Below are positions 43,455 to 51,954 of a stretch of 64,000 bases of DNA, one piece after another. The DNA comes from G963677085 sp963677085. GTDB lineage: Bacteria > Planctomycetota > Planctomycetia > Pirellulales > Thermoguttaceae. Where the stretch lies: the NCBI GenBank assembly GCA_963677085.2, contig CAXXFH010000003.1, positions 310,001-374,000 on the forward strand, written 5' to 3'. Positions within the stretch are counted from its first letter, which is position 1, and the number at the start of each line of letters is the position of its first letter. The notes below the pieces were generated by a model, which searched no databases, had not been told where the DNA came from, and saw nothing but the letters and a program-made list of their open reading frames with translations. The translations under genes were made by a program, and so were the position numbers.

Positions 43455-45102
43455 ATGCCATCGAAATTACGCTTTTCGCTGCTTGCGGCAGCTTTCATCA
43501 TTGGGCCAGTTCTCGCGGTACCGCAGGCCGCATCTGCTGAAACTCCCGAAAAGGATAAAGCCACTCCAACATCATCGCGTCTGGAGTACTATCGCCAACA
43601 GGTGCCGAAGGCTGCAAGGGTCGATGGGGGTAAGGCGCCGTGGGTACTGTTTCGTCCCTACCGCAGCGAACTCACCGAACGAATCGACCGTATCCACCAG
43701 CCTGGCGAATCGGCGTGGATCGATGCCGCTTGGGCAATCATGGAACTGAAAACTGGCATCATTCCCGAGCAGAACCGTCAGAAGCTTGCCAGTGCAATTC
43801 TCGAACTTTGGGAAACACATCCCGCGGGCAGTTTCTACGGCCATAAGGGCCTCCAGGCTTACGTGACGAAGAAACACGGCATCAATGTGGCCGGCGACGT
43901 GATGATCGCACGAACCAACCCACCACAACGTCAACAGATGGCCGTCCGACGCAAGTTACTGAAGGTGATCTGTCTGATGCACGAATTCCAGGCAGTGCTT
44001 CTGGAGACCGCCGACGAGTACAAAAACGCGGTGATGCCCGGCTACACCCACATCCGTCACGCACAGCCGACCACGTTCGGCCATTATTTACTGAGCGTGT
44101 ACGACCCAATCGACCGTAGTGTGAAAATGCTTGAAAACGGCTATTCGGCCATGAGTCTCAACGAGTTGGGTTGTGGTGCGCTGGCCGGCACAAGTTGGCC
44201 GATCGACCGGGAACTCGTAAGTACGTACCTTGGCGCGGAAGGTTTGATCGAAAACACCAATGATGCCGTGTCGTATAGCGACGGCTATGTGATGGTGACG
44301 GCCGCTGCCACAAACGTAATGACGGTGCTCAGTCGGATGGCGCTCGAGTTGGAGTTCTGGTCGACGCAGGAATATGACTTCCTCGACTTCGAGATTGGTG
44401 CGGGCAGCTTCATGATGCCCAACAAGCGCAGCAATCAGGGCACGCTCGAAGAGGTATTGGAAGGCACATCGAAGGTACTCGGTGACCTAGTGCAAGTGGC
44501 TTCGATGGGTATGCGAATCCCCCATGGCGACATGCAGCCGATGGCCTACCGTATGGACGACGGAACGCTCGATGCGTTGAAACAGATCGATCTGTATGTT
44601 GAGCCGCTCTTGTATAAATTCGCTACGATCATCGTCAAACATCGTCAAAGAAGATATTATGCTGGCCACTGCTCGCCAGGGCTACTCGTGCTCCACAGAG
44701 TTGGCCAACGAGTTGTGCCGACAATTCGGACTCGATTACCGCACGGCGCACGACGTGGTCAATCACTTCGTCGTCGAATCGGCCAAACAGGGCATTCCGT
44801 CTCGTGAGGCGAACCTCGACGTATTTCAACAGGCCTGCGAAACGGTGCTCCATCGAAAACTCGACATCAGCGAAGCACGACTTCGTGAAGTCCTCGACCC
44901 AACATACTTCGTTAAGGTAACCAACTGCCGTGGTGGAGTGGCTCCCGAGGAGGTCGCCCGAATGATCGAAGTACGCAAGAAGAAGCTCACAGAGTCGCGC
45001 GCCCGTAACCTCGCCCGTATCGAAAAACTGGAACATGCCAAGCAGCGGATGCTCGCCGATTTGCGCGAAATTTGCGAACCGCCGAAGAAACCGACCCCAT
45101 AA
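43455..45102 (+). pseudogene. Exported fumarase/aspartase-superfamily lyase 2, frameshifted by a 10-bp tandem duplication
   Basis: A signal peptide (LRFSLLAAAFIIGPVLAVPQ, cleavage near ASA-ET) is followed by superfamily blocks: PGYTHIRHAQPTTFGHYL, LGCGALAGTSWPIDREL, and AGSFMMPNKRSNQGTLEEV where GSSxMPxKxN is expected. At 44631-44650 ATCGTCAAAC and ATCGTCAAAG stand in tandem. The extra ten bases move the frame, so the protein would end at 44807 after nonsense. Removing one unit joins FATIIV to KEDIMLATARQGYSCSTELA and restores the normal C-terminal domain to 45102. It diverges more from lyases 1 and 3 than those do from each other. Confidence 0.82.
44631..44650 (+). repeat. 10-bp tandem duplication causing a frameshift
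   Basis: ATCGTCAAAC (44631-44640) followed at once by ATCGTCAAAG (44641-44650). Ten is not a multiple of three, so the duplication puts the 3' third of lyase 2 out of frame. Confidence 0.8.
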
Positions 45103-45148
45103 CGCGCCAATTTCCCAAATCGCTGCCTATTGTTGCAGGAGCACTGCC

Positions 45149-46642
45149 GTGAAAGTCCTAGAGAGACTTACGATTCTCGCATTTGTTTTCGCTACTACCG
45201 TGGGCGGCGCAATCGCCGACGAAACACCTGCCATCGATCCCGATTCAGTCGACGAAGTCACGTTGGCCCTGTCGAAGTTGGCCATCGAGACAAACGCGGA
45301 TGCGATTCCGGAAAAAGCGTATCGCGCAGCTAAGACGGCGGTGCTCGATGCGCTCGGTTGCGGCATGGCTGGTTACGAGGCTTCCGGCGTACCGGCTGTG
45401 GTAAAACTCACGAAGCAGTGGGGAGGGCGCGAGGAGGCAACCGTTTGGTTTCACGGCGGAAAAGTGCCAGGCCCCGCTGCCACGTTCGCCAACAGTGTGC
45501 AAGTCCATGCACTCGACCTGGACGACTTCCACAAACCGTCGTGTACCCATATCACCTCGGTCATTGTGCCGGCGGCCTTCGCGATGGGTGAACTTCATGG
45601 TGCCTCGGGCAAAGAGACGTTAGCGTCAATCACGCTGGGTATCGAGGTCGCCGGTCGCCTGGGCCGGGCATGCCGCGGATTGCATGCTCACGGAGGGTTT
45701 CTCCCAACCTCCGTGATGGGCGGATTCGGCGCCACGGCCGCCGCCTGTCGCCTGCAAGGTTGTTCCCTCGACGAAACAATCAACGCAATGGGCATCTGGT
45801 ACGCCCACGCCTCAGGCAATCGCCAGGCCTTATTCGACCGTACACTGACCAAGCGAATCCAACCGGCCATTGCAGCTCGGGCGGGTGTCTTTGCCAGCTA
45901 TCTGGCCGGCGAAGGTCTTACGGGTCCACAACGAATCATTGCGGGGCAACCGGCCTCGTTGGTACCGATCTACGGCCTCACCCGCAAGGGTCCCGCGCCA
46001 ACCGTCGGCCGCGTGATGGAGCCACACGACTTCTTCGAAGTGGAGCTGCTTGCCTTTAAGCGTTACGTAAGCTGTGGGGCCAGCCACATGGCGATCGAAT
46101 CGGCCCTCGACTTGGCCAATGAACACGATCTGAAGCCAGCCGACATCGAAAAAGTATGGATCTTCGGCTGTGGGGTCAACTCGGGCATGGTGGGCGTTCC
46201 CTGGACCGACAACGACAGCCCTCAGGCAATGGCCCAGTTCTGCGCGCCGTACGAAGTAGCGTCTGTAATCAAGAATCGCCGGTTTGGTCCGGCCGAGATC
46301 ACGCTGAAACGGATCACAGAAGACAAGGAGGTCGATGCCCTGGCCCGCCGCTGTGAATTGCACCACTGGAAGGACTGGGGTGGCCCCCGCCCGGGCTTTC
46401 AGGCCGTGCGAATATTTCTGAAGGACGGCCGCACGTTCGAAGCCTGGCACGACCACGATGAAGTCCTCTCGCCCGAGGCAAACACCTACGAAAGAATCGT
46501 CGAGAAATTCAAGTACAACGTCACCTTCACTGGCTTGGTCGATGACATGAAGGCCGCCGAAATGGTGGAAGCCATCGAAAACCTCGACCAATTCGAGAAG
46601 ATCGGTGACTTTGTCGACCAGTATCTCGTTCCTCGCAAGTAA
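45149..46642 (+). CDS. Exported MmgE/PrpD-family protein
   Basis: 497 residues from a GTG at 45149 preceded by GCAGGAGC; it opens with a signal peptide (VLERLTILAFVFATTVGGAI, cleavage near ADE). The MmgE/PrpD fold is clear throughout: AVLDALGCGMAGYEASG, FANSVQVHALDLDDFHKPSC, HPSSV-type block HGGFLPTSVMGGFGATAAAC, KRYVSCGASHMAIESALDL. Family members include 2-methylcitrate dehydratase, cis-aconitate decarboxylase and iminodisuccinate epimerase. The last works with C-N lyases of the fumarase/aspartase superfamily, and here lyases lie on both sides, so an epimerase or dehydratase acting on a multi-carboxylic acid fits. Export from the cytoplasm is unusual for the family. Confidence 0.85.
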   Translation: MKVLERLTILAFVFATTVGGAIADETPAIDPDSVDEVTLALSKLAIETNADAIPEKAYRAAKTAVLDALGCGMAGYEASGVPAVVKLTKQWGGREEATVWFHGGKVPGPAATFANSVQVHALDLDDFHKPSCTHITSVIVPAAFAMGELHGASGKETLASITLGIEVAGRLGRACRGLHAHGGFLPTSVMGGFGATAAACRLQGCSLDETINAMGIWYAHASGNRQALFDRTLTKRIQPAIAARAGVFASYLAGEGLTGPQRIIAGQPASLVPIYGLTRKGPAPTVGRVMEPHDFFEVELLAFKRYVSCGASHMAIESALDLANEHDLKPADIEKVWIFGCGVNSGMVGVPWTDNDSPQAMAQFCAPYEVASVIKNRRFGPAEITLKRITEDKEVDALARRCELHHWKDWGGPRPGFQAVRIFLKDGRTFEAWHDHDEVLSPEANTYERIVEKFKYNVTFTGLVDDMKAAEMVEAIENLDQFEKIGDFVDQYLVPRK

Positions 46643-46671
46643 CCTTTTTTCCCAGGCGGGAGTGCCATCCG

Positions 46672-48348
46672 ATGAAACGCACATGTCTTGTTTCCGCGAT
46701 TCTGTCTTCCCTGCTCATAGGGCAAGGAAACGCTCAAGAGAAAACGCCGTCCAAAACGGGCGAAATCCGAGAAAGGCTCCAACTTCCCAAGTCGCTCACC
46801 GACGAGGAACTGAAGTTCCTCGGCTCGAGTTCGCACCGAATGCATGCGGCAGGAGGGCCCAATGGCCCGAAAGCGCACCTGGGTAAAGTCGCCCGTTACG
46901 CCGCCAGCGAACGCAGTCGGGTAAGCAACCGTTATCGTTACGCCCGGTTCATGGATCAGGCCTGGACCGTAATGCTCTTCCGGCAGGGGATCATTCCACA
47001 CGAAGATGCTGAGAAGGTGCTTGTCGCTCTCGAAAAGACAAAACAGGGCGGCGAGGGAGCACTGAAGCGGATTTTGAAAGACGAAGATTTGGCCAGTATT
47101 CCACAAATCGGTCGTACGCTCCAAGAACCGATGGCGCGAATGCAACTTCGCGACAAGCAACTCGACACGATCGAGGCAATCCACGACTTCCTTGAAACCG
47201 TGCTCGACTCCGCTGAGCGGCATTCCGAGACGATCATGCCCGGAATGACTCACATGGCCCACTCACAGCCGATCACCTACGGCGCCTACCTGGTCGCCCT
47301 GCACGACGGCGTGTACCGCGGCCTGGAACATCTTGAACTTGCCTATAAGCACACCAACGAGAACAGCGGTGGCTGCGGAGCCACCTCGGGCACGGGTTGG
47401 CCAATCGATCGCCACCTGATCACAGAACTACTCGGTTTCGACAAACTGGTCGAGCCCACCTACGACGGCGAAGCAGGCCAGGACTACGCGATGAACACTT
47501 TGTTCGCCCTTTCGAACATCATGCTCACGATCAGTCGTACGGCGATGGATCACGGCATCTGGGGCATGGAAGGATATCTGACACACAGGCTCCCGGCGGC
47601 CCATTTGGGTGTCAGTTCATTGATGCCCCAGAAGGCCCATTCCGGCTCGGCGTACGAACGAGTGCGCATGAGTACCAATGAGGTAATCGGAGCAACCACC
47701 ACCGGCATGCTCGGTCTTCACGGGGAGCCGTTCGGCGATGTTCTGACCAGCTACCAAGCCGCTTACCGGGCGCCAAACAGTGGGGCGATCGGCGCGCTGT
47801 GCGAAACCGAAAAGACGATGATCGTCTACGGCGATATGCTTGCCACCGTTAATGTGGACAAAGAGAAACTACTTGAACTGGCTCGCAACGGCTGGAGCTG
47901 TACCCCAGACTTGCAGATCAAGCTTGTGCGAGACAAGGGCTACGGTCGACGCCAGGCGCATCGGGTCTGTGCCGTGATGGTCTACATCGCCCGCGATCAC
48001 CGCAAGATCACCCCGCCCGAGATTACCGGCGCGATGCTCGACGAAGCCGCCGTCGTCGCAGGCGAGCCGCAACCCGGCTTAACAACCGAAGAACTTCAGG
48101 AAGTGTTCGATCCCACGAAATTCCTCGAGCGGCACAACAACGTGGGCGACCCGAATCCCAAGGAGACACTGCGTTTGATCGACATTCGGCGCAAACAGCT
48201 TGCAGAGTCGCGCAAGCGGCAGGAAGAGCGTCGCAGCCGGGTCGAGGCAGGCTACGCCAAGCTTCGCGAGGCAATCAAGGAGATCATCGGCAAGGAAGCC
48301 CAAGGCGACTATGTCTCGCCCGAGGGTCCTAAATTCTCCGGCGCGTGA
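46672..48348 (+). CDS. Exported fumarase/aspartase-superfamily lyase 3 (intact)
   Basis: 558 residues starting 29 bases after the MmgE/PrpD gene; signal peptide MKRTCLVSAILSSLLIGQGN. The three superfamily regions are present: GMTHMAHSQPITYGAYLV, GATSGTGWPIDRHLITELLG, and VSSLMPQKAHSGSAYERVR for the catalytic flexible loop. A helical C-terminal domain follows (GWSCTPDLQIKLVRDKGYGR), then a charged coiled tail. The closest general match is argininosuccinate lyase-like, but at more than 550 residues and with a leader it is not a housekeeping enzyme. It is the only complete lyase of the three and probably the active partner of the MmgE/PrpD protein. Confidence 0.85.
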   Translation: MKRTCLVSAILSSLLIGQGNAQEKTPSKTGEIRERLQLPKSLTDEELKFLGSSSHRMHAAGGPNGPKAHLGKVARYAASERSRVSNRYRYARFMDQAWTVMLFRQGIIPHEDAEKVLVALEKTKQGGEGALKRILKDEDLASIPQIGRTLQEPMARMQLRDKQLDTIEAIHDFLETVLDSAERHSETIMPGMTHMAHSQPITYGAYLVALHDGVYRGLEHLELAYKHTNENSGGCGATSGTGWPIDRHLITELLGFDKLVEPTYDGEAGQDYAMNTLFALSNIMLTISRTAMDHGIWGMEGYLTHRLPAAHLGVSSLMPQKAHSGSAYERVRMSTNEVIGATTTGMLGLHGEPFGDVLTSYQAAYRAPNSGAIGALCETEKTMIVYGDMLATVNVDKEKLLELARNGWSCTPDLQIKLVRDKGYGRRQAHRVCAVMVYIARDHRKITPPEITGAMLDEAAVVAGEPQPGLTTEELQEVFDPTKFLERHNNVGDPNPKETLRLIDIRRKQLAESRKRQEERRSRVEAGYAKLREAIKEIIGKEAQGDYVSPEGPKFSGA

Positions 48349-48689
48349 CGGCAAAATGGCCCTATTTGCACAGGATCTCGGGCCTCGTCGTGGGCATTTT
48401 TGGGCGACCATCTGGCTTGTTGCGTGGCCAAGGCTACTGGCATGGGGTTCGGCACCAGGCAAGGGCATCTCGGGCACAGGAAATGGCCGAAAACGCGCTT
48501 CGTGACCGGGAGATCCGTCCCACGTTAGACGTGCGGGGCACGCCGTGTTAGAATGCCAGCGTGGTGCAACTCGATCGGCTTCAGATCCACCGGATGCGGT
48601 AACGCGACCGGATGGCCAAGATGCCTCGCGGGCCTCACACAGAACTGGCCCCGCCCTAAACCAGCCCTGCCTTAATGAGGAGTCAACGA
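48349..48689. other. Intergenic region
   Basis: No gene recognised. TTAGAATG near 48548 could be a -10 element for the oxidoreductase gene, without a convincing -35. No intrinsic terminator was found after lyase 3. Confidence 0.35.
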
Positions 48690-50003
48690 ATGCAGAAGAA
48701 GCATGCTACGACGCGACGACATTTTCTCGAAGGCTCGTTGGCCGCTACGGCGGCCATGACAGTACCCACATTCATCCCGGCACACGCGTTGGGGGCCGAT
48801 GGGGCAGTCGCGCCAAGCGATAAGATCACCATGGGCGTCATCGGCATCGGGCCTCGATGCACCTACGATATTAAACCGATGCTAGGCATGGCGGACGTAC
48901 AGTTCGTGGCGATTGCCGACGTTCAGGAGAGCCGCCGCCAAGCGGGCAAAGCTCTCGTTGATCAGAGTTATGGCAATCAAAGTTGCGCGCTGACGCGAGA
49001 TTTCCGAGAACTGCTCGATCGAAAGGATATCGACGGGGTGCTGATCGCCACAGGCGACCGTTGGCACGCACCGGCCTCGATGATGGCAGCCGAGGCTGGC
49101 AAAGACGTCTACAGCGAGAAGCCGTGCGGGCTGACTATCGACCTTTGCCAACGTCTGGACGAGACGATCAAACGGACGGGAAGGATTTTCCAGGCAGGCA
49201 CCCAGCGGCGGAGCGTTCCCAATTTCCAGCAAGCGGTGAAGGTGGCCCAGCAGGGAAAACTGGGAAAACTCCACACGCTGTACGCCAGCATCTATACGCC
49301 GGAAGTCCTAACCGAATGGCTGCCCGGCGAACTAACTCCCGACCCGAACGTCGTCGACTGGAATCTTTGGCTTGGCCCAACGCCTTGGCGGCCGTATAAC
49401 GCCAAGTACGTTGCGGGCCGGTGGCGCGGCTACTGGGACTTCGATTCCGGCGCTCGGCTGCTGGATTGGGGTGCCCACACACTCGACCTTTGCCAATGGG
49501 CCAACCAAGCGGACGACACTATGCCCACCGAGTATGAGCCCTCGGAGAACAAGATCACTTGCCGCTATGCCAATGGAGTCGAGGTGGTACTCGACTTCTT
49601 GAAGCAACCGTTTGGCGACCGCAGCCCTCACTTCATCACGCGACTCGGCACCTGTCCGGTACGTTTCGTGGGCGACGAGGGTTGGGTCGAAACGGGCGAC
49701 AGCGGCGAGATCGTCGTCGAACCGAAGTCGCTGGCCGACAAGATCGTCGGTTCGTATAAACGAGTCCGCGGACTCGACGTATCCGCCCATGCACGGAACT
49801 TCTTCGACTGCGTAAGAAGCCGAAAGCCAACCGTGTGCAATTCGTCGGTGATGCGACATTCGCACGTGGCGTGCCACGCCGCCGCACTGTGCTGGCTCCT
49901 CGGCCGCAAGTTGCGCATCGATCCGGCTACCGAGACGTTCATCGACGACGCCGAAGCCAACCTGCTACGCAAACGGCCCGAACGAGATTTCTGGAACGCG
50001 TAA
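48690..50003 (+). CDS. TAT-exported Gfo/Idh/MocA-family oxidoreductase
   Basis: 437 residues from the ATG at 48690, which has TGAGGAG seven bases upstream; an earlier in-frame ATG at 48675 lies within that site. A twin-arginine leader (TTRRHFLEGSLAATAAM) precedes the NAD(P)-binding Rossmann fold (ITMGVIGIGPRCTYDIKPML). The family motif SEKPCGLTI holds the conserved lysine, and YWDFDSGARLLDWGAHTLDL belongs to the C-terminal domain with the catalytic histidine. Planctomycetes carry many such exported oxidoreductases, generally linked to sugar or inositol oxidation; the substrate is not predictable. It stands alone, with no obvious operon partner. Confidence 0.9.
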   Translation: MQKKHATTRRHFLEGSLAATAAMTVPTFIPAHALGADGAVAPSDKITMGVIGIGPRCTYDIKPMLGMADVQFVAIADVQESRRQAGKALVDQSYGNQSCALTRDFRELLDRKDIDGVLIATGDRWHAPASMMAAEAGKDVYSEKPCGLTIDLCQRLDETIKRTGRIFQAGTQRRSVPNFQQAVKVAQQGKLGKLHTLYASIYTPEVLTEWLPGELTPDPNVVDWNLWLGPTPWRPYNAKYVAGRWRGYWDFDSGARLLDWGAHTLDLCQWANQADDTMPTEYEPSENKITCRYANGVEVVLDFLKQPFGDRSPHFITRLGTCPVRFVGDEGWVETGDSGEIVVEPKSLADKIVGSYKRVRGLDVSAHARNFFDCVRSRKPTVCNSSVMRHSHVACHAAALCWLLGRKLRIDPATETFIDDAEANLLRKRPERDFWNA

Positions 50004-50160
50004 CGTAACGGCCGCCCTGTGCAATAATCAAGGTTTGGCCTGACACTCACCTGAACATCCAAACGACCTGCGAGCGGAGTCGATCACAACGATCGCGAGC
50101 TATCTTATTGACGCCCGCACGTCCACTGGCAACCTTGGCGATCGTTCCAGCGGTTCGCAT

Positions 50161-50655
50161 TCAAACCGCTGGAACGTTCTGCCGCAGGCTTCCGACAAAC
50201 TGTTGAGCCAACGCTGCCTTGCCCCGGCCCTCGCGATATTTCTGCAACTGCTCGTCGGTGAGTTCGTGCTCGGTGATGTTAATTGTGACCTTTTCCAGCT
50301 TGTCGGTGAAGTTGAACGGTACTTGGGATCGACCGACAAATAACTTGCCGATTCGCCGGCCGGTGCTTCGCGACGGCCCTCACGTTCTGCTCTGGAAGAC
50401 GGCAAGTTATTTTTCGGCTGCCCCTTGGTAATCCTCGCTCACCGGTGTGCCAGTGTCTTCACCGATGTCGAGGGTCTCGTCGAGCGACATTCGGTAGGCG
50501 ATGGTCCGTGGCAGCTTCTTGTTCGCCACCTTGTTTCCATCCACGGCCAGCGTCGCTTCACCACCCTTGCCTACGCCGCCGTCGTTGTTGAAATCGAGGG
50601 TAATGACGTGTTGCCCGCTGGTGCCAAAGTCGTTCGCGTTGCGACCACTTGGTGT
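50161..50655 (-). pseudogene. 3' remnant of a sulfatase (arylsulfatase) gene, interrupted by a small mobile element
   Basis: The minus strand reads GQHVITLDFNNDGGVGKGGE, TLAVDGNKVANKKLPRTIAY and DETLDIGEDTGTPVSEDYQ. After the 97-bp element (50327-50423) it resumes as VPFNFTDKLEKVTINITEHE and ends GSLRQNVPAV with a stop at 50161. These blocks are the C-terminal sandwich of planctomycete arylsulfatases. Removing the element and one CTTGG copy restores DYQVPF. The catalytic N-terminal two-thirds is gone, and transposase debris lies where it should be. Confidence 0.8.
50327..50423. mobile_element. 97-bp MITE-like palindromic element, copy B, with 5-bp target duplication
   Basis: Flanked by CTTGG at 50322-50326 and 50424-50428. 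The arms CCGACAAATAACTTGCCG (50333-50350) and CGGCAAGTTATTTTTCGG (50400-50417) are inverted with one mismatch, and an inner GGCCG/CGGCC stem is kept. Same length and core as copy A at 18772. It interrupts a sulfatase reading frame, which shows that it moved. Confidence 0.82.
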
Positions 50656-50667
50656 CGCCACGCGAAC

Positions 50668-50965
50668 ACGCCCAAAATCCGGCCATCCGCTTTCACAAGC
50701 ACGACGAAACCTACTTCCGATTCATCACCACGTCGGGTGTCGAACCGACGAACGATCCTGCGGAACAGGCAATCCGCTCCGTGCTGAGCAACCACCGCAT
50801 CACGCAAGGCACCCGTAGCGAAACCGGCTGCCGCTGATGCGAACCCATCTGGACCACTATCGCGCAACCGGGCCGATTGTTCTTCGAGTTCGTGTTGGAA
50901 TCGAACCAATTTCATCTTCGCGGCACTTCCTCGCCCTCGCTCATACCGCCCCCCCCGACAGCCTT
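50668..50965 (+). pseudogene. IS66-family transposase C-terminal remnant
   Basis: Reads NPAIRFHKHDETYFRFIT, then TSGVEPTNDPAEQAIRSVL and NHRITQGTRSETG, the typical IS66 TnpC C-terminus. It then has a stop and frame changes before CEPIWTTIAQ and FFEFVLESNQFHLRGTSSPS. No IS66 ends or accessory genes are visible. Confidence 0.75.
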
Positions 50966-51029
50966 TCTTGCCGTTGCTCTGCGTTCCTGCCTCCCACCTG
51001 TCATGCAGGGTGCGCTACTCCGCGAACGC

Positions 51030-51102
51030 TTCCGACAAGGGTTTGCGAAGCGAGTTTCTCGAAAGAAATGCGGATTCTCTTTGGCAGTGCGATTTCTTCA
51101 GC
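51030..51102 (+). pseudogene. Possible integrase/transposase catalytic-core fragment
   Basis: The peptide SDKGLRSEFLERNADSLWQC then DFFS resembles the start of an rve integrase core (LWQCDFF block). Nothing else of the gene is found. Weak evidence, but consistent with the transposase debris beside it. Confidence 0.35.
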
Positions 51103-51561
51103 AGACATGGCGAAACGCAAGGCTTCTCCGCGTGGAAAAACAGTGGTGATTTGCTCGTCGGTCCACCCGGTGCTGAGATTCAATGCTACGAAAACACCCT
51201 AGTTTCGTCTCGAACTCGGTCAGAATTGGTTATCCTCGCCCGAACGTCGGACAGTATCCCAAACGACACAAGTCCTTGACAGCAAAGGAGCACCGAATTG
51301 TTAACAGAGAAAGAAACGACCAGTGAGACGAGGCCCTGCTTCTCATCTCCGTGTAGGTGTGATAGTTTTAGGTCGAATATGGCAGTAATTCATTCGCTCT
51401 TCCAGGCGACCGGTTGCAGGTCTTAAAGGAAAGCAGACGCAAGGAAATATTTTCTCTTCTCGGCAGCGAACTTATCACGTACACTGCGCGACCTTCTTCA
51501 GGCACGTTTTCGGTAATTTGTAACAACCCGATATGCCCGCCAACCGATGAGGGAAGGCCCG
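51103..51561. other. Intergenic region upstream of the moxR operon
   Basis: No gene recognised; the stretch from about 51300 is AT-richer than its surroundings and should contain the operon promoter. No confident -35/-10 pair was assigned. GGGAAGG at 51550-51556 is the moxR ribosome binding site. Confidence 0.35.
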
Positions 51562-51954
51562 ATGTCTGGTAATGTGCACGATTCTGATGCTGTGCGGCGA
51601 TTGGAGGAATTCACCGATCGTATCCAAACGATTCGGCAAAACCTTCACCACGTAATCGTTGGCCAGGACGAAGTGATCGATGAACTTCTGATCTGTGCCC
51701 TAACCGGCTCGCACGCCCTGCTGGTCGGCGTCCCGGGGTTAGCGAAGACGCTGATCGTAAAGGCGCTTGCCTCGGCCTTCGCCTGGAAGTACTCCCGAAT
51801 TCAGTTCACACCCGACTTGATGCCGGCCGACGTGACAGGATACGAGTTATTGGGGCGGGGGAAGGACTCTGGCGGATCGGAGTTGGTCTTCCGGCCCGGT
51901 CCCATTTTTGCCAACCTGGTACTTGCTGACGAAATCAATCGGGCGGCACCTTAG
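51562..51954 (+). pseudogene. MoxR-family AAA ATPase, 5' part (split by insertion sequences)
   Basis: 130 residues of a MoxR ATPase, starting at the ATG with GGAAGG upstream. Walker A is GVPGLAKT; Walker B and the following motif are LVLADEINRAAP, where the frame meets TAG supplied by the insertion sequence. The sequence resumes at 54365 with KTQSALLEAMAERHV, exactly the continuation expected (DEINRAxPKTQSALLEAM). Rejoined, the protein would be about 338 residues, normal for MoxR. MoxR ATPases act as chaperones for vWA proteins, such as those encoded downstream. As it stands the protein lacks sensor 1, the arginine finger and the lid, so it should be inactive. Confidence 0.9.

Noticed and set aside
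50100..50405. Separate small minus-strand gene here
   Set aside because: It is a shifted frame over the sulfatase end and the palindromic element; the sulfatase reading explains the conserved sequence.
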